Positions 27,443 to 38,458 of a stretch of DNA of 64,000 nucleotides are shown here, piece by piece; positions within the stretch are counted from its first letter, which is position 1; each line of letters begins with the position of its first letter. A program made the translations under genes and the position numbers. The stretch is from Homalodisca vitripennis. Taxonomy: Eukaryota > Arthropoda > Insecta > Hemiptera > Cicadellidae. The notes under the pieces were generated by a model. It searched no databases and was not told the origin of the DNA. It saw nothing but the letters and a program-made list of their open reading frames with translations. The stretch covers positions 107,358,001 to 107,422,000 of the forward strand of contig NC_060214.1 in the NCBI RefSeq assembly GCF_021130785.1, in the 5' to 3' direction.

Positions 27443-27571
27443 TGCATGTTTTGTCTGTCTTGCATGCAGGGATTCGGTTTTGTAACATTCGCAAATAGCG
27501 CAGACGCGGACCAAGCACGGGAGCGACTACACGGCACCGTGGTTGAGGGGAGAAAAATAGAGGTGTGCATG
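27443..27571 (+). promoter_or_regulatory. Three TGCATG Fox-binding motifs bracketing the 93-nt RRM exon
   Basis: TGCATG occurs at 27443-27448, 27461-27466 (directly abutting the cag acceptor) and 27566-27571 (four bases into the intron at the donor). Bound Fox protein would be expected to block both splice sites. Two more copies lie upstream at 26711-26716 and 27026-27031. The motifs are seen directly; the role is inferred from vertebrate Fox autoregulation. Confidence 0.75.
27470..27562 (+). CDS. Rbfox1: Rbfox1 exon 3: RNP1 exon, 93 nt, likely autoregulated
   Basis: The exon encodes [31 protein letters not shown]: 31 codons, phase 0 at both ends. It contains RNP1 (GFGFVTF), whose aromatics stack on RNA bases, so skipping keeps the frame but destroys RNA binding. 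Vertebrate RBFOX genes have a 93-nt exon at this position. It is skipped by Fox protein itself to give dominant-negative isoforms (established for vertebrates, Damianov and Black). Here TGCATG overlaps the acceptor (27461-27466, followed by cag), lies 18 bp further up (27443-27448), and lies just inside the donor (27566-27571, GAG|gtgtgcatg). The donor is weak apart from GAG|gtg. The exon is certain; autoregulation is inference. Confidence 0.97.
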
Positions 27572-29499
27572 ACATTCGACAACAACCCGTTTGTAGCACT
27601 TGTTTGTTAACAGATTACTTTAAGTTCCTTTCCTTCTGCCACCGCCTCCCCACTCCTGTCCTCATGCTGTCCGAGAAACCCTTTTTAGAATTTCTTTGTT
27701 AACAGATAACTGTAAGTTCTACTCCCTACCCTCTCCGTAAACAAGATATCCGACACGATTCCTCTGTAACACTCGTTCGTTAACATATTACTCTAAGTGT
27801 CCATCCCACCTCCGATCCGTCACCGTCCTGTCATCGAGCCCTTGTGTGCTGAGCCTAGCTGCACGATTCCCCAGCCTTTAATCCGTTGCTTCTCTGGTGC
27901 TTCGTGTCGTTTTCATTTAACCAGGTTGTCTATTTGGTGATGGCTAGATGCGTGTCGAAATTAATTGACCTTGCGAGTAAATCTGTCCTTGTCTAAAGGA
28001 GCGTAGACGAAGCGACTGTAGAGTGGCAATGGGGAATTAACGTAACTAATTGCTTGGCTCAGCAGCACTCCTTCAGCAAAGCAATGTCAAACCGTCTAGG
28101 TGCTGGGCTGGAATGTTATGTGACGCTCGTTCGCTCGTAGCTGCTAGCGCATTTTGAGTGTTCCTAGTGATTTCTCATCTTAGTTTTACATATCTGTTTG
28201 TATTATATTATTCATGCCTGACAATTCTTTTTGTTTAATATATTTTCCACCTAAAACTTTTCACAGTATGATCCGTTTTACTACCTGAAGTTTTTCTTTC
28301 TTTCTCACTTTCTTTGAGGACAATTCGGCTTCTTGATTGCATTTTTAAAACTTTTTCATTTTTGTTGTTATGATTTTACCCCACCTTTAGCCCACTATGT
28401 TTTTGTGGGTGTTATTTTTTTACTTAAACCGTTTCTGGAAATAAAAATTATGGGATGAAAGTCTGTGGGTGGTGTGCCGAATGTTTGTTCGACACGCTGT
28501 TTGACATTCCTTTGCTGCCTGTGTCGAACAATGATATTAATCATTGTGGTCCTCTTAGCTGTAATGCTGTCTCCGTGGTGACTTTCTTGGCCCGCCTCCT
28601 CCCCGCCGGTAAGTAGACGTTCAGCTGTCGTACACTTAGAACCCTGTCCTCCCTCCTGCTCCTCTCATGTCTCTAGTTTAGTTAGGCTAGTGCATAGTCT
28701 GTTTGGAAATGTCCGACAAAACGTCAGGCACTGAAGACTAATCTCAGTTAATTTTTATCAGAAAACAGAATAAAATTAACTTTTTTAAGTATTCTGATGT
28801 AAATAAATACATTAGGAACCAACATTAGTTCTAAACATTATCGCAAATTTAATATATTATCTCTTTTCTAGTTGGTGTATTTAATTGATATCCATTTGCT
28901 TTATTCATCTGAATTCTAAAATTTAAACTGTAAAGTTACGAACACATTATGCTGATGGTAGTTGCTGATGCCCTATCTTCCTTTTATTAATTTTCATTTA
29001 CTTTTGAGTCTTTCAGTAGCCTACATTTGTTCGACACTTCTCACTAGTTGTAAGTTAAAATTTTACAATAATAAAATAATGATAGCCTGAAATTCGACTT
29101 TTAATATTTTTTAATAACCTAATTTATATTTTTGAGCCAACACTACATCTAAAAGCTTTGTGAACTTATAGAAACTAGATACAGTAATATATTTCCTTTT
29201 ATAGAATGTTTTTACAACATTTATCAGTAATTAAATCAAAGAACTACCTATCCTAAGTGGACAGTACAATGAAAGAAAATTGATAATTCGTTATTTATTT
29301 AATACTTCTATTTGAATTTTTAAACGTTTAGTTTGGTTGTTACACATTAAGAAACCAATATGGCTCCATAGATTTAAATTTCATTCTATTAAAAAGTAGT
29401 TTGCGTTTGATTTAATTTATATTTTCAACTTCTATTGTTTAATACTGGCTATAACAAATAGAACAAATGTTTAATGCTTTTTTTGTTATTTGTATATAG
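27563..29499 (+). other. Rbfox1 intron (1.9 kb) after the 93-nt exon
   Basis: The first 1.1 kb is unusually GC/pyrimidine-rich. It carries three degenerate copies of ttgttaacagattactttaa with CT-rich stretches (near 27603, 27696 and 27778). A splice-site pair brackets 28559-28608 (ctcttag ... CCG|gtaagt); after exon 3 it would read CTG TAA, i.e. a stop-introducing exon. The second half is plain AT-rich sequence. Confidence 0.6.
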
Positions 29500-29554
29500 G
29501 TGAACAATGCAACAGCTCGTGTTCAAACAAAGAAACCACCTGCACTACCCAATG
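29500..29554 (+). CDS. Rbfox1: Rbfox1 exon 4: end of RRM, 55 nt
   Basis: Acceptor tttgttatttgtatatag precedes GTG and donor G|gtgagt follows. It reads VNNATARVQTKKPPALPN plus the first base of the next codon, so it exits in phase 1. VNNATARV is the invariant last strand of the Fox-1 RRM. The vertebrate equivalent is slightly longer (VNNATARVMTNKK...) and also exits in phase 1. If exon 3 is skipped, exon 2 joins this exon in frame (AAG|GTG). Confidence 0.96.
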
Positions 29555-31636
29555 GTGAGTCTAGCTACACATGTCAATTAGTTTCATGTGTATGAATCTG
29601 GTATTTATTAATCTTTACAAATATTTACTAAACTAGGGTTGTATCTTTTGGGAGTTTTCATTACGTTCTTGCAAATATTTCAATATCATCTGAAGATTCT
29701 TTTGATCATTTTTTTGCTATGACATATTTATTTATTGCTGAATTTGGACCAATGTTTGTTTCAGTGATTTTCAGTAACAATTCATATAATTTAGTCGCAT
29801 GTTTTGTGATGTGTTGTTTATCTGTCTGCTTTTATAAGGTTAATACAACATTTTGTTATTTATCTTTCACAACTCAAGAAGATTGTTGTGGTTATAAAGC
29901 TTTAATAATATAATGGTAAAATATAGTTAATGTGTGTATTTCCTGAAATTCAATATTTTATATGATATAAACATCATATTTGTGTTTCTATTATTCCATT
30001 GTTTTCTGGACAGTTTAACTGTACAGTATATTTTAAAATATTATGTAAGGCAGTGAATATGCATGTTCATTTTAAAAGTATTATTTTCGTAGAATTAGTG
30101 GCACACCTCGTTTGGCTTTTCGTTATTTTATTGCTTTAATTTGTATATTTATAAATTTACCATTTGATTGTCAATTATTAAAATTGTTAAATTGAAATAT
30201 ACTTTAAAACTAATATAATTCATTTACAAAGAAATATAAATAAATAATATTGTATACATACATATTTAATGGTTGTGGTTTCAAGTTCATAATTATTTTC
30301 ACTCCTTATCAGGGAACTTGATTAATTTGCAGACCTTAACCACTAAATTTTAAGAAATTTACCATTTCTTGATAAATCAAATTTACAGTACAGCATATTT
30401 TGGGAGAATATACTCGTGTTTGTATTTTGGCGATAACAAAATAAATTTTATCAACATTCACAACTTTCAATATTGGAATTGACTTCCACCAAATTGTTAG
30501 TCTAAATGTACAAAAATATGTAAACCTTTATTAGTTTGTGTTTAATTAAAATAATAAGTGGATTAATTATTTTGAAAGTGTATTATTTATTTGTAGTTAA
30601 TTCTGAAATGATAAAACACGTATTGTATATTCTAGTGTCCCTTTTGGAAAAAATAAATAATTTCAACATTACCGCATTATGTAAATGTAGAATACATAAT
30701 TATCAAACATAAAAAAGATACATCATTAGTGCTGTTATTCAGTGTATAATACTGTTTATAAAAGAGTTAGTTTTGTAATATCATTATTTTTGTTTAATTT
30801 TATTATTATTAATTTCTAGCTTTTACAGAACAAAACAGTGCAAACGAAACAGGCTAACTAAAAAAAATTAGTTCCAATTTTGTGTTTAATGAACTATTTT
30901 GACGTTTTTCTAGTCAATTCTAAAATGTATTGCTAGTAAAATCAGCGGTTACGTTGAATTGTTTATGCCTTAGTTTTAGTATTAATTTCTAATCAATCTC
31001 TTAATTCCTTATAACAATTCAGTATTCTGTGATAGATATACTGGATAAAACACAATTCATTCATGTTAGATACGAGTTTTGTTTTCTTTACAGTTTTCAC
31101 TCATTTGTTGTTCCTGTTTGTTAACTAGTGGTAGAATGCCGAAATGAAGAATTAAGTCGAAGTCGCTGTGTTATATTTGTACATTGCATGCAGACATGTG
31201 TGTCAGTCTCTCAATGAACTCATATCATGTCAGGTTCCAGTTATAGAGTCTCACAGATGTAGCTTAAATTCCGCAATAGCTTGGCTATCTTCACAAGTAC
31301 ACTGTTGTATTTCAAGTCTTACAGTTTAAGTTATAGAAGAAAACAACAACAAAGTAGAAGCAAACTTTTAATTAAAAATTTGTTTAAATAAAAGATTACA
31401 ACAGTTAAATGGTAACGTGTTTTGGAAAGAGTTACTCTACTCAAAAACGGTTTTGTATTTATTTACAACGTATAAAAAGTACGTTCAACAACAGCAATAC
31501 AGCAGTGTGCTTTATTCTGAAGTTAATGCTTTGTTGATGTACATACTAAAAATTGTTGCAATTGGAGTGTGAATTGACAACTTGAGCATTTCGCTTGTTC
31601 TTTCCCTTATTGTTACACATTTTTGTTTTATTTTAG

Positions 31637-31672
31637 TATTTCTGACTAGGAACGGAACTGTGCCGAGCCTTG
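31637..31672 (+). CDS. Candidate Rbfox1 cassette exon, 36 nt
   Basis: A strong pyrimidine tract and acceptor (tttttgttttattttag) are followed 36 nt later by a good donor (TTG|gtgaga). Entered in phase 1 from exon 4 it reads VFLTRNGTVPSL and exits in phase 1, compatible with the 34.27-kb microexon. A C/T-rich stretch follows downstream (about 31.70-31.77 kb). An internal acceptor (gactag) would give a 23-nt version exiting in phase 0. I do not recognise the peptide from Fox-1 proteins, so this rests on splice signals and phase only. Confidence 0.35.
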
Positions 31673-32818
31673 GTGAGAGATCTCACATTGTTGTTCTCGT
31701 ATTGTTCCATGTTCTTTCTGTTTCGTTCTCGCTCCCCTCCCCCCTCGCTTCTTCGTCTTTCCTCTGCTTCTTATTAAGTGTTTGATAGTTTAATTTTTTC
31801 ACTGTTTCACTGCTCGTATTTCGTTTATCTTGTGTAGTTTCCTTGTTTAATCCAACCAGTCATTCTTTTCAGCTTCAATACACTCATTTAAAATTGTATT
31901 GCTTAACGTAAATAATGTTAAGTTTTTTCAACAGCGATTAACAGTATTACATGATGTAAACCATGCGTGCCTCACTTTAAAAAGTAATTAAGTCGCTTCA
32001 GTATTTCAGAACATGAAATTCTAACATTTTTTTAAGACGTCATCTACTCAATGTTTTTACAGTATATTATGTTTTTTTTTTTTCTTAACGGGTTTAAAAA
32101 AATTGGTTTGGCAAAAAGATGGTATTTCAATTCCAATACCTAACGTAACATATTAAGAAAAGTAGTTTCCATCAATTACATTTTTCTTATATCGTGATGG
32201 CCTCAGTGAATACTACAAATTAATAAACCAAAAGCAGGAACATTCTAAGATAAATACTTTATTAGAGAACAATTAATCAATTCCATGATAAATCTGTCTC
32301 TCATATCTGTCTTGGTTTTATTCTAAAAGTTCACCTGTTGTTTTTGTCAATGGTTGTCTGGAAAATTAGTCTTCATTGTTGATTTTTTTTGTTTTAAACG
32401 TAATCTTTGGTCTGGTTATTTTTGTACGGAAATTATATTAAACACAAGTGTACCCTTACTTATGTATTTAATATTGTTTATGGTGTTGTATTTACACGCT
32501 AGTCAGCATCTGTGGCTCAGCTTTTAACGTGGGGACAAAGTTTTAAACTGGGTTATAAACGCAAACTAATACGAAATCCATTGATGTTTCGCTATAAAAA
32601 CTTTGAGCTCAATCAATCGTAAAAAATACAATTATCTGTTAATACTGATGGGTTAAAATTTATGTTCAATATGGAGCTTCTTATGAAAAAATATATACTA
32701 CAGATTAATTATGATTAATAATCATATGTTTACCATTCATTAGCGGTGGAATAAAAAATGCAATTTTCTAAGTGAAAACATTTATACGTTTTTGGAAGAA
32801 TTCTTATTTTTATTGCAG

Positions 32819-32838
32819 TTTTACACTATAGGTCCATG
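32819..32838 (+). CDS. Candidate Rbfox1 microexon, 20 nt, frame-changing
   Basis: Acceptor ttcttatttttattgcag and donor ATG|gtaagc, both near consensus, bracket 20 nt. Entered in phase 1 from exon 4 it reads VLHYRSM and exits in phase 0. Phase 0 is what the 44.5-kb exon needs to leave in the phase required by the YYDPF exon. There is no homology support. It could equally be a chance pairing of splice-like motifs in a 4.7-kb intron. Confidence 0.25.
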
Positions 32839-34273
32839 GTAAGCGAAGCCTCTGAAGCATGGCCGGTAGCTAGCGGCCCTCTTAAGAATGTCATCTGTAA
32901 TATTACACAACAGTTATCAATAGGCAATCATCAATCCTGCTTTTATCTTCACATTCTGTTTGATCTTCCAAGTATCCACCGGAATATAAATCAAGAAGTT
33001 TCAAATTCTTCTGACTGAACTGACCCAGATGTGAGTCCCAAATGTGACATGTATGACTAGACAAGAATTATTAACTGTATTTGTGTTGTAAGCTATGCTA
33101 GTCTAAACGGGCGCAAAAGCTCTTGATCCGTTTACGACAGTTGTTCATAAGAACCGGAAAGCGGTGTCAGATATTCAAATTTAAATTCTAATCATTTTTA
33201 AGATAATACTGTTGTGTGTGATCAGATTTTGCATTGACAACCAGCGATACAGTTTAATTCTTGACATTCTCACGATTAAAATTAAAGCAATTTTATCCTT
33301 GTTCAGATTATACAGCAGCAGTTGCGCAAATACTTTTGCAACTTAAATTGCCAGTGCAAACTTAGTTTTTTGTGAGTTCAGGAATCGATAACAATAGTTT
33401 CTAAGCAAAACCACTTTTTAGATAATGAAGAAAAAAATTCTAAGACTGCCATTCACGAAACAACAGGTTAAGTTTTTGCTACACCAAAATTAATATAAGA
33501 ATTCGCTCATGTCCTTTCCCTATTTCAATTAATTATGAAAGAGCTTTAGTAATAGTGATCAAAATCTACTAATTATTTGTCTAAACGACCAAAGAAATGT
33601 CAGTAGTTTGTTTTTATTGTAAGTTTTTTGAATGGGAAAAAAATCTAGTTAATTTTTTCTATTTTGTATCTCTGTTGTTACTAGCTTTCCTCACTATGAA
33701 ATATGTGTCATATTCTCTGAGGATTTGAGTACAATTTATCTATGATTTTTCAGGTTAAATAAGTATAAGTTTAATTTATCATTTGACTAGTGTAAATGTT
33801 TTTATCTGTTTTTCATTGTGTTGTCATCCTCCTCACTGTTTTTCTTTTTTTCTTTTAAGTGTTTGCACATATTGTATATATTTTGTATTGTTTGTGTTCC
33901 AGTGGGTTTGATAAATTTGCTGTTGTCGGTGCCATAACTGTTTGGGTATATCTAAGTTATTATATTCCATTTAAGTGTTAGGCTTTCAGTAGAACGCTTT
34001 TGATCAGCTAAACAGTAGACTCTGCTTAATGAAAGAGCTTATCTGAAAAATCTAATTGTATTGTTGTTGAGTTTTATCATTTTGAACTTATTGTTACAAT
34101 AAAGACAGTCAGTAAATGTAGAAATATTTTGTCTACTATTTAGAATTTTTCAAACATCTAATCTCGTTAATTAAAAATGAATTCAGACACACCAAAATAA
34201 TGATTATTTACGTGTTGCGTTCCTGTTATGACTTTACGTTTGTGTTCTAACGTCCGTTGCGTTGCTGTTTCAG

Positions 34274-34294
34274 TCTGCGTCCAGTGGCCTGAGG
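34274..34294 (+). CDS. Rbfox1: Rbfox1 microexon, 21 nt (VCVQWPE)
   Basis: Acceptor cgttgctgtttcag and donor GAGG|gtaggt bracket 21 nt, phase 1 at both ends. Joined to exon 4 it reads ..PALPN-VCVQWPE-, and then in the same phase leads to ALRGVAIQRG of the next exon. Strong splice sites, an open frame and matching phase on both sides support it. My recollection that insect Fox-1 proteins carry a similar peptide here is unverified. A GCATG lies about 80 bp downstream (34375-34379), a position where Fox proteins usually promote inclusion. Being 21 nt long, its inclusion is frame-neutral. Confidence 0.65.
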
Positions 34295-34649
34295 GTAGGT
34301 TGGACCTTACGCTCCCACCACTTGCACTTGATACCAGTATGCATACTAGATTTTAAGCAACCTTATAAAATAGAGCATGCCTTAGTGATAACACAATAGC
34401 GCCATTGCACAAAGTGTTGTGTAAAATTATACTTCAACATCACTACGTTTAAATTCAGAAATTAAATCTCTAGGCTATAGATTCATCTCTATGTTGTCAT
34501 CTGACTTGGTTCTCAGGCAATTTTTTTGTTAAAAGTAAGTAAAATATTTTTTTGAATATGATAAAATTTAAATTTAATGTAACCCCATTGAAAGTTTGTC
34601 GGAATTGACTTGATGTTTAACTATTTCATTTGTTGTCGATCTATTTATT

Positions 34650-35020
34650 GTGAGTAAACAGTGTTTGAAAGGATATTAGCATTTCGGACATTTGCTATCA
34701 TTATATGTTAGAAAAATAGAACCCTAGTTTTGACGATTGGAATCTGTTTTCCTCATCAGGTGTGAATAAAACTTTAAGGTAAGGTTATTAGCATATACAA
34801 AAAGATTTTAAAATCACAATGAAAGATCGATGAAGGATTTTTTAATTTTTATGTGCCTGCTTAACCTTACACCTTAAGGTTTTTCGACATATGTTGAAGA
34901 GAGAAGGATAGATTAAATTAAATGTTAGTAATACATATATGGAAAATATCCAAAATCCTGATAATCTTTCAAATCATCCATCATGAATAGTAAACTTTAA
35001 ACAAAGAAACAGTGTTTGGC
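34650..35020. mobile_element. Degenerate fold-back family member
   Basis: The left part (gaaaggatattagcatttcg, gacatttgctatc .. cctcatcaggt) follows the same order as the 25.8-kb element (ttccggacatttgccatc .. cttcttcaggt). The right part ends in aaactttaaacaaagaa, the complement of that element's ttctttgtttaaagttt. Divergence is high, so boundaries are approximate. Confidence 0.5.
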
Positions 35021-38000
35021 TCCTTATCATTTTTTGCTCTTAGTTATCCAATAAGTATGGAATTCTAATGATAAATTGATGTGTGTTTCACTCACTGTTA
35101 ATTGATGATCGCATTTGTAAAACAGATTAAATGCAGACTTAGTTACCGGTTGTGTATAAACAGCTACAATGAGGTAGCTAGAACCAATCACAAGCATTGA
35201 TTAGTCCGTAAATGATGAATGATGTAAGTCTAGTCCAAATCCCTTTACGGCTAGCATGTGAAAGCTAATTGAATACTCTATCTGTACAAAGTTTGTATAC
35301 CTATAAAATTCATATAATTGTAGCGGATTTAATAATAAGACAGATATAGGATAAAAATTTTAACAGTTTTAATAAGGACTTGTATTTTTCTGATTAATAT
35401 TTCTAACTATCCGAAGAGTTAATATTGTTACCTGCTGTTTCTTATGCATCTTTTACATTAAAAAAAAAAAAAAACAAAAAATACATGATTTATTGTAACA
35501 ATAAAGTTATCAATTACCATTTGAGATGAGAACATCAGATCCTGCTTACACATTTTCACTTTTTTTACACGTGCTTTTCAAATCAGGTTATGTTTTTTAT
35601 TTATGTGTTGTCCTCAATTTAAAGGTTCAGTTTTAAATTTCTTATTATTCCTCATGCAATTTTTTTCAATTATGGAAATATTTCTCTTTGTTTTTTCTAC
35701 TACATTTGGAGCTGTGTATAAACTTATATTTCAAAATTAATTAAAATAAATTATCTATTTTCTTTCTTTGTTTTCTTTTAATCTATCACTTTTTAGCAGT
35801 AACTGTCAATAATATTAATAGTTTAAAAATCATATTTGGAGTTCCAAAATTTTACATTATGCTTACTCATACACAGTGTGATTTTTCTGAACGTATTAGA
35901 ACTCTTTTAAAATTTAGATTTTACTTTACCACACTTTGTGCTTTGGAACTATAACTAGTTTTATGTAGATATATTAAATATATTTAATTATTATCTAGCG
36001 TATTTAAGACAGATAAAATGAAGATCTTATATTGATGGTGACAACGAAATTTAACATTTGAATTTCCAAATTCAGGGCACCTATTTCACAACTTATAGTT
36101 AGACCAAGAAACGTAACAGAACTTAACGTCTACGTAGTAAGTAGCAAGTATTAGTAGGGGTGGCTTCAGTATGTGGCTGTGCATGCGTTTTTGATAATTT
36201 CACGGCCAAGAGATCTGAAATTCTTTAATTGAAGATTAATGTAATACATTGATTTTAACATCGATTTTGAAAGCGAATGATCTGTAATAATCTTGTAAAT
36301 ATGTCGGTATCTTGGTACTGTGCATGCAGCTTTTGTAATTTGACATTCTCAGACGACTTTTACATGAATGCCTTTCACAGCCAGGCTGGTCTGTGGCCAT
36401 TTTTTCACGATTCTTTGCAGATCAATTTTGTGGTATTCTATATTGTTGCTTGGGTCTTAGTAAGAAAAAAATAAAGTGATTTATTGTTGCATTTCTTAGA
36501 TATTTTTTTGATGTAGAAATGATTTTTTAGTACAGATGCCTTTAATACTTGGCAGCATTGGTAGTTTTATTTTTAAACGTTTCAGAATATTTTGGAATTC
36601 AAGTTTATTTATAGAGTTTGTTATTTTATGTGTTACTAAACAAAAATATTTCCAACATTCATTTATATTACTGGTGATACTAAAGCTGTACTTATGTGAT
36701 TGCATATTTTTTGTATGGTTTATATGATTTTTTTTAATTGATTTTTATTTTTCCAAATTTTATTCCCCAAAATAAAAGTCATCTTAATTTTCTTCTAACG
36801 ATTTAAAATTCTATTTTATCGTTTAAAACAATTTATTGCTATAATTCGTTTTAGTGGAAGTACTCATACGAGTAAAGACGAGTGGGGAAATTAAATTTTC
36901 TTCAAAATAACACAAAGTGAAACGCCAATAATGCAAAAGGTACACTAACAATAGATTACTTTACAGCTAATCCTAGATGAACGTTGGTGATACACAGGTG
37001 ATGTGTTATATTATCAGGGGCTATGTGTACTTGTTTCCGTACTGTCTAGCTTTATCATGTTCTGCATGTGGTGGAGAGAGCGTTCTGGGGTAGCCTTGTG
37101 TGTCTTGTACTGTATATACCTTCAAGCCAACCCATGTAACTTATTGTTAGCTGTGATGCTAGACTGGCACTAATAACCACAAGCTAATTATCATAGATAT
37201 TATTATTTTGTCACTGTGGTCGTTCTTTTATAAAGTATCATATCTCAGATTTTTCTTTTCAAGCACAGGTTTGGCCGTTTTAATTTGCACTTGTCGTGTT
37301 GAGACTCATTTGTTGTAGGCTTAATGTACAAGTTGTGGAATAATTACTCTCTCAGAACAATAACTTTGCCTTTACTCGAATTTCTGATAAGTCATAGTCA
37401 GTGATAGTGGTGTTTTTATCGCCTTGCTGTTATTTAGAAAAAGCTAAGACAAGTTATTTGTAGTGTTAATGTAGACTCCCGGATAAAAATCCTTTCACCT
37501 GTTGAAATGTGGGTGCTGATAAGTCCACGGAGAGTTGAACGAATTGTGATCGAAGACAAATACGTAGAAGGATGAAATTTCAGTTTTAGGCTGCCAAGAC
37601 AGTGTGGTAGGATAAGTTTGTGAGTTATGCAGTCCGTATAACTGACATCCTACTACGTTTCTTTGATCAGCAGTTCAACTTGGAACTTTGCAGCACCCAC
37701 GTTTTGTGTTGATATAAAGAATATTGACTGGGAAATGCGTTTACAATCAGCCTTGTTGGTGGACAATTTTGTATCAATTGTGAATGGAAATTAACTTGAA
37801 AGTCAAGAAATTGATAACTGTAATGTGTATTGTTACTGTTTCTATGAATAGAAATCCAAAATAAATTGAAAAGTTCTGCATGTATTTTAAAATAAGTGTT
37901 CATATATACATAGATTTCTTCTTTACTCCGATAAAGAAAAGACACCAATTTTGGAGCATTAGCATTGAAGATAAAGAGCTGTGTAGTGAGTGTAGTGTAC

Positions 38001-38096
38001 AGTACTTATGTGATACGGGTGGTATAATGTATTTCTAGTTTACAGATGAGGTGGTAAAGTGTCAGTATGAATGTTACGTACGGTTATAGGCTACAG

Positions 38097-38150
38097 ATGG
38101 TGGCTGACGGGCAATGCCGCCCTGAGTTGTGCCCTGGCGCGGAGACGCAG
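38097..38150 (+). CDS. Candidate Rbfox1 cassette exon, 54 nt, in a GC-rich patch
   Basis: Acceptor ataggctacag and donor CAG|gtactc enclose 54 nt that read MVADGQCRPELCPGAETQ in phase 0. Phase 1 entry gives an immediate TGA. It would need a phase-0 upstream exon, for example the 20-nt candidate at 32.8 kb, and would lead into the 44.5-kb exon in its fully open frame. The surroundings (38.1-38.75 kb) are unusually GC-rich for this intron, and four TGCATG motifs follow at 38459, 38476, 38654 and 38864. It could instead be part of an unrecognised repeat. No homology is recognised. Confidence 0.25.
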
Positions 38151-38458
38151 GTACTCACTGTTATGTTTGTTGTTTGGCCTGACACCCACCCGCCTGTCGC
38201 CTGCCTGGCACGTGGATATTCATTAGTTGCTCTTACTTGAGACCTCTTTGCTTCCAGTAATAACTATGTTATGTGTGTTATGGATTATGGCGATTTCAGT
38301 GTACATTCATCATCTTACCCCCTCGGCCCGACGGACTAACTGTACATATAACCCAGGTCAGGACCCTCGCTCGCTCAGAAGACCGTCTTTCAAATTTCAC
38401 TCGCCACCGAGAATCGGACACGGAAGTCTCGGGTCGACCCTTTGCGAGAGGGGAACTT

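Larger units (their letters stand above)
20472..27469 (+). other. Rbfox1 intron (7 kb) before the 93-nt exon
   Basis: Contains a degenerate relative of the 40.47-kb MITE (near 20630), a 32-bp minisatellite (22158-22317), a GC-richer patch at 24.14-24.36 kb and a fold-back element (25758-26290). TGCATG occurs near the 3' end (26711, 27026, 27443, 27461). No open frame looks coding. Confidence 0.7.
29555..34273 (+). other. Rbfox1 intron (4.7 kb)
   Basis: Holds the candidate 36-nt and 20-nt exons (31637, 32819) and a TGCATGCAG acceptor-like site at 31185-31193. The rest is AT-rich with no recognised repeat. Confidence 0.6.

Noticed and set aside
31185..31233. TGCATGCAG acceptor-like site with a 40-nt candidate exon (31194-31233)
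   Set aside because: The donor (CAG|gttcca) is weak and inclusion would leave phase 2, giving early stops in every plausible downstream exon; the size match to a vertebrate 40-nt exon is probably coincidence.
36321..36390. A second TGCATGCAG acceptor-like site
   Set aside because: Phase-1 entry meets TGA after four codons and no good donor follows.
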